Assembly (NCBI GenBank): GCA_002917775.1 | Contig: KZ627160.1 | Location: 60,031 to 82,649, forward strand | Length of the DNA stretch: 22,619 nt | Reading direction: 5' to 3' | From: Glaciozyma antarctica PI12 | Lineage: Eukaryota > Basidiomycota > Microbotryomycetes > Kriegeriales > Camptobasidiaceae | Shown: positions 8,945 through 19,993 of the stretch, one piece after another | Layout of the letters: each line of letters opens with the position of its first letter | Numbering within the stretch: position 1 is the stretch's first letter | The notes under the pieces: generated by a model | Told to the model about the DNA's origin: nothing | Seen by the model: the letters and a program-made list of their open reading frames with translations, nothing else | Database searches by the model: none | Made by a program: the position numbers and the translations under genes

Positions 8945-10480
8945 CTACCAAATCCTCGACAACCTCCTCCTCTCAGCCTCCACCTCCAACTGCTCCTCCA
9001 GCGGTGTCTTGATCTCCAGCCACTTATCGAGCCTCCCATCCTGCTGCGCAATCGCCAGCGCCATGAGCAAGGTCGCGCGGTCCTTCTTCCAGGACACGGG
9101 CGGGTATTCGACAGTGTTGGCGAGGATGGAGGAAGCTTCGATCGTCGTGAGAGGTCGCAGGAGAGACGAGTGATTCCAGCGCCTGCAGATGAAGAAGTCA
9201 GACGAGGATGAGAGAGAGGGAGGACGGACGCACCAGTCGCCACCGTCGGGGATAGATTTGACGAGGTACGAGCCTGGCTTCCAAGTCCCCTGCGTCGTAA
9301 CCGTAGGCGTCGCTGGATCCAGGATCTGCAGTCCCTGATTAGCTCCCGCACCGCCGTGTCGCAGAGCCACCGAGAGAGAATCACGCACCACCGCAGGCCA
9401 CCAGCTCCAATTCGGGAACTTCGCCATCACCGCCTGCCCAACTTCATACTTCTGCCCATATTCATCCGTCATGCGTCATGGAAGACGGTTCCTGTCCATC
9501 TACGAGCTTGGGAGGGAGCTTTCGCGCGCGCTGGGGTCGCTCGATCGTCGGTGCGGCGGAGGTGATGGGAGACAGCGAGCGTTTCGGGCGTTTGGAAGCG
9601 CCGACTTTCGACGTGGATGAGGTGGAGGGCGTCGTCTGACGCGAAGAGGACCTGCAGGCGGAGGAGGGACGGCGTTTCGGCTTGGATTTGGGATTCGAAG
9701 GCGCGACGGCGGGCGTGTTGGCGACTTCGCCGGGGAACGGAGGGAGAGGGCATTTGCCGGCTTCGACGTGGCGAGGGTGGGAGGGACCAGGGACGGGGGC
9801 GGGGGGCTCGGAGGAGGGAGGTTGGTTGAGCCTGGGTTCGTCGGCTTCAGGGCGTGGTCGGGCGACAGAGGGAATCGGACTTACGATACCAGAGCGGGTG
9901 GTGCAGCCCATCCTTTCGCTGGGACTGCAGTTGGCTGGGGAGCAGGCTTGGGAGGCAGCTCCTCGTCCTCCTTCGGCGGAGGTACCTGCGCAGGAACTGC
10001 TGCCGCCTTCGGAGCAGGGTCAAGAGCTGCCTCCCTGATAGAAACACTGTATTAGCTCCTATTCGGTCGATCAGCAACCCGCTGGCGGACTCACCCTCGC
10101 TCCCTCGTCGCGTCCCTGAGCGCTCGCACCCACACCACCGCCCCATCCCTCTCCTCCACCTCCAGCCTCGCCATCCCCTTCGCTCCAACCCTCTCTAACA
10201 ACCTACAAACGCACTTCATCCCCTTTTCCCCGCGCGTAACGTGCGCGCTCTCGATCCTCCCCGCCGAGCCCCACAGCGCGCGGAAAAGCGGGACGAGGTC
10301 GGACCAGGTGTTGAGTGCTGGGTTTTGTAGTAGAGCGGGGAAAATGGTGGAGCCCGGGACGAGGAGGGGCGACGAGGGGATGGTGAGGGGAAGGGACGAG
10401 GTCGCGGCGGAGAGCTGGGTGATGTAGGAGTTGAAGGTGGCTTCAAAGTGCGCTAGGACGGAGGCGGGATCAATATCCAT
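8945..10480 (-). CDS. PWWP-domain chromatin protein
   Basis: PWWP domains bind methylated histone tails together with DNA, so a nuclear chromatin role is likely. Six exons (10095-10480, 9885-10034, 9504-9831, 9389-9451, 9234-9325, 8945-9182) join in frame to about 418 residues. The first 128 residues are folded-looking but unrecognised. A Pro/Ala-rich linker follows, then a Ser/Lys/Arg-rich segment with RARKLPPKL. The PWWP domain starts about residue 289: YEVGQAVMAKFPNWSWWPAV, with the core as SWWP, then GSYLVKSIPDGGDW and WNHSSLLRPL. The C-terminus is helical (LLMALAIAQQDGRLDKWLEI). Two introns interrupt the domain. The weakest junction is 9504/9451, where the donor would be GTAGAT; if it is wrong, the PWWP half could start at its own ATG at 9472. 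Confidence 0.75.
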
Positions 10481-11113
10481 GACTGAAGAGGAGTGGGGGT
10501 TAGAACGCGCGTAGGCAGGTTAGAGAGAGCGTACTTGGGCGTGCTCAGGAGGGAGGAATGAGCGGAGGACCGAGCAAGCTAGCCGGTTGGTCAGGAGCGA
10601 GCAACGGGAGGAACGCTTTAGCCTCGCAGCGTCCTAATCGAGCAGAGGAGCCGGCACAGCTGCAAGCAGGGCTGTTGTAGTCGCGCGTATGGGAGGAGGA
10701 GAGAGGCGAAAGCGCGCGTCTTGGGCGAGACGAGTCGAGCTGCCTCTCGCGTCGCCCGGGTCGCAAGTGTAGCTGAGTACTTGCAAGTCGGATAGCACAC
10801 GAATGGCTCTGGATTCGACCCGCTCCAGAGCTGGAGGGAGAACGCGTGGACGCCAGCAGCGCGTTGCGAGTTCGGAACAGGCGGTGTCCTCGCCTCCAGC
10901 GTCCTCAGCGAGCTTTCGTTCAAGCACCGGACAGGTTTAAGCTGCTCCCAAGCCGGCGTGCGTGTTCAAAAGCTCCCAGAGTCACCGCCAGGAGAGGACG
11001 GAGGCGAAGGACTCGCTGGGCCTTTTTTCGAACCAGGTCACCTCGCTTTTTGGCTTTCCCCTACCGTCGACCTCCGCCAGCGCCTTCACCAGCGCCGCCA
11101 GCTCGACTACAGG
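10481..11113. other. Divergent promoter region between the PWWP gene and OXA1
   Basis: The two genes start back to back about 630 bp apart, so this region should carry both promoters and 5' UTRs. Frames on both strands are open, but their codon bias is poor and none is shown to join a gene. An imperfect hairpin, CTCTGGATTCGACCC followed by a matching CCAGAG, lies near 10806-10832. It resembles a tRNA T-arm at first sight but has the wrong loop size. No other element was identified. Confidence 0.45.
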
Positions 11114-13003
11114 ATGGCAGCACTCGCACCGAAGAGTGCTCTCCGGGCACTCCTTGCGAGGTGAGCTTCCTTTTAGTCGGGGTTCGTCGGGATCGAGGTT
11201 CTGCGGGAGGGGGTACGGCCACGCTGGGAGCTACGGTGGAGCACGGCAGCTGAGGGTGCTCTCAAAGAGCGGTGGTGGGAGCAGTGCGGGTGGGGCAGCC
11301 CTCTGGTACCGGTGGACGCCAGGCTACTCCGTCGTTGAGCAGGGCAGCTGCAGTTCGGCACACCACTTGCCTAGGCCAACCGAGCTAACCACCTTTACTC
11401 TCGCAGGACCTCATCAAAAGCGTGCCACCCCACCAGCGCCGCACTCCCCTCCCGCTCCTTCGCCTCCACCTCCCGATCCTCCCTCCCTTCCTCCTTCCTT
11501 CCATCAGCACGACCAAGAGCACGCGCATCGGACCTCGTACGGCGGGACTGGGGTGCCAGTCGGAGCATCACTGTTCCCGCTGCAGAAGTCACTCCGGCCC
11601 CCGCCGCCGTCACCCCCGAGGAGTTCGTCCCCGAAGTAGCGGCAGCAGCAGTCACCCCTCCTCCCCCTTCCGCCGACCCTCCCCTCCTCACCGAATCCCT
11701 TCCCGCCGACTCTCTCCCTACCGACACCTCCGGCTTTGAGCACTCGATCACGGGCGCCAACGACATCCTCATCAACACCGGCTCCATCGACCTCTCCTCC
11801 CTCGCCTCGTCCTGGGCGCCTCACCCCATCATGCGACTCCAATCCATGTTCCTCCAACTCCACGAATCCTTCCCCTTCCTCTCGGGTGGACTTCCCTGGT
11901 ACTTCCTCATCCCGGTCATCACCATCGCCCTTCGTATCCTCCTCTTCTCCTTCCAAGTCCGCGCCCAATCCAACGCCGCCCGCATGGCTATCATCCAGCC
12001 CCAGATGCTCTCCGGTATGGCCAAGGTCAAGGCGGCGAAGGAGCGCAAGGACAGTATGGGAGCGCACGCGGCGCAGATCGAGGTGCAGACGCTCATGAGC
12101 AAGCACAACGTCAACCCGATCAGGAACCTCGCGTTCCCTCTCGCTCAGGCGACGGTCTTCATGACCATGTTCTTTGCGATCAAGGGAATCGCGACGGCTG
12201 GGATTCCGAGCATGGCGATGGAGGGATTCTCTTGGGTTCCCGACTTGACGATGCCGGATCCGTACTGGGCGCTGCCCGTTGCCAGTACGGCGTTGACGCT
12301 TGCGACGCTTGAGGTCCGTACTTTCGCTGGTGTGATGAAGGAGGGAGCTGATGGGTTTCGTTCGCGCAGCTTGGAGTGGATTCCTCGACTCAGGTTCAGA
12401 CGACGACGACGAAGAACATGAAGCTCTTCTTCCGCATCATGCTCTGCGTCGCTCTTCCCTTCATCGCCTACTTCCCCGCCGTACGCACGCCCTCTTTCTT
12501 CTCTCTCCGCAAACTAACGCCTCTCGCAGGCCGTCCTCGTCTACTGGGTCACCAACAACTCGGTCTCCCTCCTCCAATCCCTCCTCCTCAAGCAACCCGC
12601 CGTCCGTACCTTCTTCAATATCCCCACTCCTCCTCCCAAGGTCCAGCCCGGCGAGAAGGGCTACATCCCCGAACCCTCTTTCGCCGAAGCGTTCCGCAAC
12701 GTTCAAGTCGGCATGGCGGACAAGTGGGAGGAGACGAAGGAGAAGGGAGAGAAGGAGGCTATTCGTCGCAAGGCGTTCGAGGAGGGCGCAGAGATGGTTC
12801 GGACCGAGGGAGTTTACGCACCGAGGGCGCCGATGAAGAAGAGGGCTGGACAGGTCGAGGAGACGTCGAGGGCGTTGGGAGGAACGGGGTTGTTGGAGAC
12901 GAGTGGGACGAGTGGCGAAATTGTGGCGGCGGCGTTGAGTCGCAAGGATAGGGAGAAGACGCAGAGGGTTTTGCAGGCGAGGCAGAGGAGGAAGAAGAAT
13001 TAG
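11114..13003 (+). CDS. OXA1: OXA1, mitochondrial inner-membrane protein insertase
   Basis: An Oxa1/YidC/Alb3-family insertase that moves mitochondrially made and conserved nuclear-encoded proteins into the inner membrane. Four exons (11114-11160, 11407-12313, 12370-12480, 12530-13003) give 512 residues. The first 50 residues are rich in Ser, Arg and Ala, as in a matrix-targeting presequence, and an intron of 246 nt splits it after residue 15. The membrane segments are LPWYFLIPVITIALRILLF (about 177-196), LAFPLAQATVFMTMFFAI (about 255-272), YWALPVASTALTLATLELG (about 302-320) and two adjacent C-terminal ones, LFFRIMLCVALPFIAYFPA and AVLVYWVTNNSVSLLQ. The tail is long, charged and ends RQRRKKN, matching the ribosome-binding matrix tail of Oxa1. 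The loop after segment 1 has NAARMAIIQPQM, a family motif. Confidence 0.93.
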
Positions 13004-13530
13004 AGATCAGGAATCGACACCGCTCAAATCGCAACTCCGTGTTCGCTTGCTCGTTCGCTTTCGACCATCAGAGAAGGATGCTCTCTGTACCATTGTGCGT
13101 ACGTTCGTACAATCATTCGCGAGGCGCCCGTCGCATGAAGGAGTGTCGTCGTCTTGCGAAGGCGTTCGAAGGGGAGCGACTTCGCTGTTTGAGTGGCCGT
13201 TCCGTCCACCTCAACTCCTTACTCCTTCCACTCCCCCGACGGCTACATACACTCACATTGAAAGCTCTGAGGAAGCACGAAACGCCCTAGCGACGCCAAA
13301 CAAGCAGCCCGCGCGTTCCCTCTCGTCCTCCCCACACGAGGCGCGTGCCACCCTTCTCGTCCTCCACCGACCTAGGAGGCGCACGAGGACTTCCTCAGTC
13401 TCCTCGACGGCCGGAGAAAGCCTTCAGTGGACTCACAAGGTAGGCGGCGCGGGCGGAAAGGACTGTTTGGTGCGCCAACGGACCCAGCCAGCTAACCCCC
13501 TTCTCCTCGCAGTACCGCCGCCGTTCCAGC
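13004..13530 (+). other. Spacer and probable spliced 5' leader of the transporter gene
   Basis: Holds the OXA1 3' UTR and the upstream region of the transporter. A GTAGGC donor at 13440, a GCTAACC branch site and CTCCTCGCAG ending at 13512 form a 73-nt intron just before the ATG at 13531. The frame upstream of that donor (from about 13047) joins the transporter in frame but contains no ATG, so I treat it as 5' UTR. An imperfect palindrome, TGCGTACGTTCGTACA, lies near 13098-13113. Confidence 0.45.
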
Positions 13531-15498
13531 ATGTCCTACTCTCTACAACACTCGTTACCTCTTACCGCGATAGATAACGCCGCAGGAGAAGATTCTGGAA
13601 GTACCAAGAGCGCGGGTGGCAAGGAGCGGGAGGGAGGAGGGGAGGGGCTGCAAGAGGGGGGATACAGGCTGTACAGGATGAGGTTCGCAGGGTGTGCGGC
13701 GTTGGTGGTGTTCAATATCGTGGCGGCGCGTGAGCGGATCCGCTGGATCTGAGAGGGAGGGAGCTGATGCAGCCTGCGCAGTGAACTGGTTGCTCTTTAC
13801 GACGAGTGCGGGGTCTGCTCGCTGCTCTCTTCGCTCCTGCTGATTTTTCTTATCGTAGTTGCGACTCAGACGACGCGACACTTTGATATCTCGCTGACTC
13901 AAGTCAACTGGCTCGCCAACATCGGTTCGTCCCCCGCTCCCTACTTCGGATACCGGCCTGACGTTGAGCAGTCTGCGGCATGTACGTCTTCGCAGCGCCC
14001 TGCGTTCCCTTCCTCGTCCACACCATCACCATTCGTGGCCTCTCCTTCCTCGCCTCAGCTCTCCTGGTTCTCGGAGCCTGGTCCGTGACACCTCTCCTTC
14101 GCACGCAGTTTTCGCTGACCGAGTCTTTCTTCAGGCTTCGCTACGCTGCCACTGCGTCTTCTCTTTCTTCGGACGGAGCCTACGCTCTTCTTTTCGTCGG
14201 ATCAGCCCTCATTGGTGTCTCGCAATGCTTCTTCCAAACCGTCGCTCCATCCTACTCGTACGTCCCTCCTTTCTCCCTCCTCTCAGCACGCCTCGCTCTG
14301 GCTGAATACACCGCAATCCTTCTATAGCGAAATTTGGTTCGGACTTAAATCCCGCACGACCTCCACCTCCGTCATCGCCATCTCCAACCCCTTCGGTGGC
14401 GCCATCGCTTCAATCCTCGCCCCCGCCATCGTCTCCTCACCGTCCGACCTGCCGACCCTCCTCCTCATCGTCGGTACCGTCTCTAGTGTTGTGGCGCCTC
14501 TGGCATTCGCAATTGGGAAGAGGCCGCCTACGCCACCTACGAGGAGTGCGGAGGGGAGGGCAGCGAGCGAGGGGGATGCGTGGGGGAGTGTGCTGGTTCT
14601 GCTGGGGCTGCGAAAGGGGAATCTGACGAGGAGGGAGAGGTTAGATTTCGCCATCGTGGCGTATGTGAGTTCGTCTGCACCTGCGCGAGAAGGACGGGAC
14701 TAATGTGGTCTTTCCGCAGTTATTTACGATTTTGATCGGCTTCTTCGACGCCTTCCTCACGCTCACGAATCAGATCTTTGAGCCCGTAGGCTACAACTCC
14801 GATACGGCGGGCTTCCTAGGTGCTGCGGTGATCATCTCCGGTCTCATCGCGTACGTCCAGCCCTCCGCCTCGCTCCCCACTGATCCCCTCCCAGAGCCCT
14901 CGTTTCCGCCCCCCTCTTCGACCGGTACTTCCACTACCGCCTAGCTCTCGCCTCCATGCTCCTCGTACCCCTCACGTACGTCCTTCCCTCCTCCCTCGCT
15001 CACTCGCTGACTTCCCCGAACAGTGGAATCTCCTTCTTCGCCCTCATCTGGGCCGTCAAGCCCGGTGCCCTCGCAGGCTTATACGTCCTCGCCGTTCTGA
15101 TGGGGATATCATCCTTCATCATGCTCCCCGTTGCGCTCGAATTAGCGGCCGAGGTGGTATGGAAAGTGGTTGGCCCTGCGACGGTGGGGTCGATTCTGTA
15201 TTTGCTCGGGAATGGTGAGTTCGTCGCTTGGGTACTGCAGAAGAGGGGTACTGATGTCGAGACCGAAGCTTTCAGCGTCGTCACTGTCGTAGCGATGAAC
15301 GCTCTTCGCGAGGGAGAGGACGCCGAGCCGCCGCTCAACATGCGCAAGGTGAGTGTGGGCTGGTCGTCGCTGCAGATGAGGCTGACGTCGAAACAGGGAT
15401 TGATCTTTCAAGGCGTTTTTGTGTTTGCGAGTTCGTTTGTGGTGTTTGGGCTGCGAGGGGTGCAGGCGCGGAGGATGGTGGATTCGGATTCGGCGTGA
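13531..15498 (+). CDS. MFS transporter of FLVCR/SLC49 type
   Basis: A multi-pass plasma- or organelle-membrane transporter of the major facilitator superfamily. The arrangement resembles the FLVCR/DIRC2 (SLC49) group; the substrate cannot be told from sequence. Eleven exons (13531-13729, 13782-13805, 13859-13924, 13972-14080, 14135-14257, 14328-14664, 14720-14850, 14895-14975, 15024-15214, 15269-15348, 15397-15498) give 480 residues in one consistent frame. The N-terminal 45 residues are cytosolic and Gly/Glu-rich. Group features include LNWLLFTTIATQTTRHF, then LTQVNWLANI in the first loop and helix 2, and GVSQCFFQTVAP before helix 5. Around twelve hydrophobic segments can be counted, with a charged loop near residues 225-265 between the two halves. 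Exon 2 is only 24 nt. The gene converges on NOC2. Confidence 0.85.
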
Positions 15499-15718
15499 GC
15501 GACTTGTTGTCTAGCTTTGCGAAAGGTACTTTGCGGCAGTTAATAATGGGAACGCTATGGTGCCGTTGACTGTCGAGACGGTGAGAAGAGGGACGCAGCG
15601 AAGAAGGCTCCATCGAAAGACGAGCTATAATGCAGCGCGAGGTCAAGCAACGTCCTCAAAGATCCTCTCCATCTCCATGTGCCTGCGAACGAACCCGATC
15701 AGCCAACGCCTCGCTCCA

Positions 15719-18419
15719 TCAACACCTCACCTCACTCACCGCCTTCTCCAGCGTCAACCTCTTCTGCTCCCTCAACTTGTTCTGCAACCTCAAAAGCGCT
15801 CCCAACGGCGTCATGCTCGTCTCCTCCCCCTGCAAGAACCTATCGACTTTATCCCTCTTACTCGGCGCAAACTCAATCTTCTCCCTCTTCTCCTCGATCC
15901 ACCTCGCGTTCCCCTCGAGCTTCTCAACAAGGACCTTGATCTGATTCCCGAGCCTCGCCTGTCCCGTCTTCTTGGCGTGTCGCTTGAGGGCTACGATACC
16001 GGGTAGTACGATCTCGGGGAAGGCGATGGAAGTGGAGAGGGCGCCGTAGTACTCGGTGAGGACGTAGACGAGCTCGTCGGCGAGTCCATCGGCGTAGACG
16101 CGCGTCTTTTGGTAAGCGGCCGGGCAGCGGAGGTAGTATTCAAAGTCGAGAGGTTTGAGAGTCGAAGGCTTGGAGCGCTTGGAGAGGTCGGGAGAGTCGA
16201 GGATTTCGAAGAGGGGGGCGGAGAGGGGGATGTAGGTGCCGGTTCGTTGGACGATACGGAGTAGAGAGCGAATGAGGTGGAAGCGGAGAGGGTAGTAGCG
16301 AGAGGTGGGGACGAGGCTGACGAAGTGCTGAGGGTTAGCTTCATCGCGAGGCAGGGAGACGAGGGAAGGACGAACCGGATGGCGCCGAGGGCGACTTGGA
16401 TGAGAGGGTACATGAGCTGCTTGAGGGGAGACTCGCCGTGCTGAGCGACGTGGTCCTTGTCGCAGGAGGCGGAGAGAACGAGGGACCAGAAGTCGATCGC
16501 GTGGACGAACTGCCAGTTGTACACCGCCTTGAACGCATCCTACAGACATCGACAGCATCAGCAGTAGCTCACACGCGCAGCACTCGAAGAACCCACCTTT
16601 GATCCCTCCTTGACTCCCTTGCGAAGCAGGATAGCCAGCATGCGGACGTAGCCGAACGTGAGCTGGTACGCCATCTCGCCTTCTTGCTTGCCGGGGAGGA
16701 GGAAGAGCTCGCTAGCAGAGTTCTTCATGAGAGTGAGGGAGGGGAGGGTGTAAACGGAGGTGGCGCGGCAGGAGGCGAGGAGGGTGGCGTAGACTCCCTG
16801 CGACGGTGGGTCAGGAGGGTAGCTGCGTCTAGCAGCGTTGAGCCAAACGCACCTTGATAACCAGCTCGCGAAGACTGTGGTCACTCGCAACGGCGAGCTT
16901 CCTCAGTGCGAGGAAAGCGGCTACTCGGACCTCATCGGCGGCAGAGCTGTAGAGACCAAGGAGCATCTGCGATGGCGCGCATGTCAGCTTCGCAATGTCG
17001 AGCGGCGAATACGAGACCCACCTTGACCCATCCTCGTGCCACTTTGCGGTTGCCGACGATCCAGGGAACGAGCTTTGCAGACTCGGTGACGGCGAGCGCG
17101 GGAATTCCAGAGTCGCTCGCGACCTGAAGTCGAGTTAGTTTCGAGTCGCTGCAGAGGCAGGGCAGGACTCACGGAACCAGACTGGAGAGACTGGAGGGAG
17201 ACAAAGTAGGACTTGATCAGGCGCTGAGCGGTCGCGTACTGCTTTGTGCTCGTGCTGAGCTTGCTGCAGAGAGAACCGAGTCAGTGAGGCTCTCGTATAG
17301 CCGGGAAAGCGACGAACTATTTGCCGTTGACCTCCTTGAAAGGAACGTGTTGAGCGAGGACGACGGGCGTGTACTTGAGCGAGGTAACGACGAGCTTGTT
17401 GAACACTGTTGGCGTGCACAAGGTTAGCTCCGCAACGCCTAGAACAGCAAAGGCAGCCGCACCTGCAGGACTTTGAATCTCCCAACGCTCTCCACCCTCC
17501 TTGACGACACCAGTAGACGCAGCAGTCCTGAACGCCAGCAGCAGCTTCCTGAGCGCACGAATCGACCTCGTCTGCAGGCACTCATCAGCTCCCGCTATCT
17601 TCCATTGCTACTCATTGTACTCACCGTCAGAATGCTCTTCTGCCATCCTTTGAGCACCTCCTTCGTCAAGATAGGCGTAGCCTTGACGACCCTCTCCTTC
17701 CCCTTGCCCTTCTTTGACTTGTTCTCCCCCTCATCCTCCATATCACTATCGCTGTCTCCCTCACTCTCGCTGTCCGACTCGATATCTCCCTCCTCGCCCT
17801 CCCCACCAAAGTCCAAGAGCTCCGCGTCGTTCTCCTGGAGGTACTTGAAGAACTCGGGGTCCTTGAGCGCGAGCGCCTTGAGGTCCTCGACGTGCTGAGC
17901 ATCCGTGGCGGGTCCGTCGGCGTCCGATTCAAGGCCAGAGAGGTCGTCGTCCTCCAAGTCGGAAGCGTCGTCCTGTAGCGAGAGTGAGGCATGAGGTTAG
18001 CTCTTGCACTGTCGTCCTCCCGCTGCGATCTTCTCTCAAAGCTCTCCGGACCTCGCCCGTCCTCCCGCACTTTCGCTAAGCTGTTCAATCCTCCCCAGGC
18101 CGGCTCCACACTCCACCAGGGCTGCACGCAAACTCACCTCATCAACTCCCTCTCCTCCCATAACCTCGTCCAGCCCCAGCTCCTCATCACTCTCATCACT
18201 CTCCGCGGCCGGAGGAAGGTCTTCATCCTCGCTATCTCCCGGCTCGTTGACCTGGTGAGGGTTCTTCCCACCCTTGTTCCTCTGTACTCGTCGTCCCTCG
18301 ACCTTCTGCTTGAACTGGCGTGCCTTGTGTCGACTCTTGATCTGTCCATCTAGTAATCCTTTCTTGAGGAAAGTCTTGGTCGCTTTAGCCTTTGACTTTC
18401 CAGGCTTCTTCGTTCCCAT
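15719..18419 (-). CDS. NOC2: NOC2, nucleolar complex protein (60S pre-ribosome assembly and export)
   Basis: Noc2 pairs with Noc1 and then Noc3 to escort 60S precursors through nucleolus and nucleoplasm. Ten exons on the minus strand (18138-18419, 17625-17972, 17463-17571, 17318-17405, 17173-17263, 17022-17123, 16853-16966, 16597-16797, 16376-16539, 15719-16316) join in frame to 698 residues, a normal family length. The N-terminus is Lys-rich (nucleolar signal), followed by long Asp/Glu/Ser tracts. Family motifs are DPEFFKYLQENDAELL, RALRKLLLAFRTA, VYNWQFVHAIDFWS, LKQLMYPLIQVALGAI and LVPTSRYYPLRFHLIRSL. The last intron uses the second of two nearby AGs. A small extra final exon ending near 15643 is possible. 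Confidence 0.93.
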
Positions 18420-18769
18420 TGTTGAGCTGAGTCTCTGAGAAGTGTCCGAGGGGAAAGTAATCGCAAGTTGAGCACTCGGCGGACGAATCTCGTGTTCGAC
18501 TGAGCGGGAACTGCGCGTGGGTCAAATTTCACTTTCGCATTTCTCAACCTTTTGACTCGCTTTGGTCCAGCTACGAATAGGTGTATGCAAAGCAGAGCTG
18601 AACCGTTCACTGAGGGAAAGAACGAGCAGTGATCCCAAGCAGAAGCCGGATGATGGGCAAAGCGAGAAACAACGCTGACAAGTTTACCCTCCCAATCCAA
18701 TGCATTGCCGACTCCTCAAACTCCCTCAACGTCCACCGCTTCCCCAACCACACGCTCAGCGCTTCGTCC
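18420..18769. other. Spacer between NOC2 start and copy C 3' end
   Basis: Carries the NOC2 promoter and 5' UTR and the 3' flank of pseudogene copy C, both on the minus strand. A reading frame from copy C continues a little way into it without recognisable content. Nothing else was found. Confidence 0.4.
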
Positions 18770-19920
18770 TCACTCTCCTCCCCAGATCTCCAGCTCGACT
18801 CCTTGCTCCCGACAAAGCTCCTCGAGCTCCACAAAAAGGTCGCTCGGGCGAAAGCCCTCCCGTCTTCCGCTTCGACCAGATCGAGGACGAGCTTTCGCAA
18901 GCTCTTTTCCGGTTGTCGCACCAGCGGCAGAAGAGGTTGCCAGTCGTCTTCGTCCGTACTCCACTGCGCCGACTTGCAGCGTTTGGATAGGGGCGTCGGC
19001 GAGGCGGAGGTGATGCGTAACGTCGGCGAGGGTGGCGATGTGAAGATTGCAGTTCGTGAGGTAGGGAAGGAGGATTGGCGGTGCGGCAGAATCGAATGGC
19101 TCGGTTACTTGCAAGGTAAGGTTGACGAGGGTGCTGGTAAAGTTGGAGAGAAAGTGGACGGTACGGTCGGGAGAGACATACGACTCATCCCAGTCGACGT
19201 ATATCCTCCGCAAAGGTTGCTACCATCCGGTCGACGAGACGAAGCTGTCGTTAACCGCAGCCGTCATTGACAGAACCAGCGACTTGAGGTTCCGAAGGCC
19301 TTGCACCGACCGTAGAAAGTCTCCCGTTTCGCAGGGACCGACCCACGTGCACTCGAGCCTTTCGAGGACGGGGAAGGACCGAAGGAAGGAGGCGACTTCT
19401 GCCGCTCCCAGCCGCGATTTTTCGTCGCCTTCCAGCGTGAGACATTTGAGGAAGGGGCCGAGCGAGTCGGAGAGGCGGGCGGTGAATGAGGGGGTGATGA
19501 TGTGGGAGAAGAGGGTTGAACCACAAACAGAAAGGTCGCTGAGGTTGGGGAGGGCCACGAGAATGCGACCAAGTAGCTTCTGCCGGTCGCCGACGTCGGG
19601 CTCCTCGTCGAGCGAGAGATCGCCTAGCTCTGCCTCCCGAATGATAGGACCGTATCGATTCAAGACCTCTCCTTCGAATTGCGCCAGGCGGGAGGTCGAA
19701 AGCGTGCTGAATTCGATGCGCTGCCTAGACGAGAGTCAGAACCCGGCGCTCTTCTGCCCCAGCACCTAGTACTCACGCTCCACCGGCACGGAAGTCCTAG
19801 CTGATGGAAGACGCGATCAACCATGGAGAGCTGTTCGAGAGCTTCCCAGGCTTCGTCGCTCTCGTCGCTTTCGAGCTGGCCCACGATCTCGGCCTTGAGC
19901 TCGTATGGGAGGCGGTCCAT
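18770..19920 (-). pseudogene. Decayed F-box/LRR-type gene, copy C
   Basis: A paralog of the intact gene at 5673-6857, in the opposite orientation. Exon 1 (19777-19920, 48 codons) starts MDRLPYELKAEIVGQL and carries LSMVDRVFHQL. After a GTGAGT...GGCAG intron, exon 2 starts at 19720 (RIEFSTLSTSRL). It stays open through FPVLERLECTWVGPCETGDF and VQGLRNLKSLVLS to SSTGW, where TAG (19220-19222) interrupts a segment that is uninterrupted in copies A and B. The same frame then continues QPLRRIYVDWDESY, FLSNFTSTLVNLTLQV and DVTHHLRLADAPIQTL. Near the end, roughly 19000-18840, homology (LPLVRQPEKSLRKLVLDLV) lies one frame over and returns for ELEELCREQGVELEIWG. So there is one stop and a pair of compensating shifts: recently damaged. 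A truncated product of about 214 residues remains possible. Confidence 0.75.
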
Positions 19921-19993
19921 GAGGGGAGAGGTGGGAGTTGGTGAACGGGGTGGATGAGGAAGTGGATGGGGAGGTGAATGGGGAGGCGAAGTC

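Noticed and set aside
10806-10832. tRNA-like T-arm
   Set aside because: The stem encloses a 10-nt loop with GGTCGAA instead of a seven-base TTCGANN loop, and no acceptor or anticodon stem fits around it.
10962-11639. A 225-residue plus-strand frame upstream of and across the OXA1 start
   Set aside because: It passes through the first OXA1 intron unspliced and ends in a Pro/Ser-rich shifted frame of exon 2; the spliced frame gives a proper presequence and insertase.
11504-12106. A 200-residue minus-strand frame
   Set aside because: Antisense to the OXA1 exon 2. It is Gly/Glu/Arg-rich and produced by the strong codon bias of the real gene.
13047-13439. In-frame N-terminal extension of the transporter
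   Set aside because: It joins in phase across the 73-nt intron but contains no ATG, so it is treated as 5' UTR.
19210-19225. Programmed stop-codon readthrough at TAG-CAA in copy C
   Set aside because: The context is TAG CAA CCT rather than the known TAG CAA TTA-type signal, and a second shifted block further on points to plain decay.
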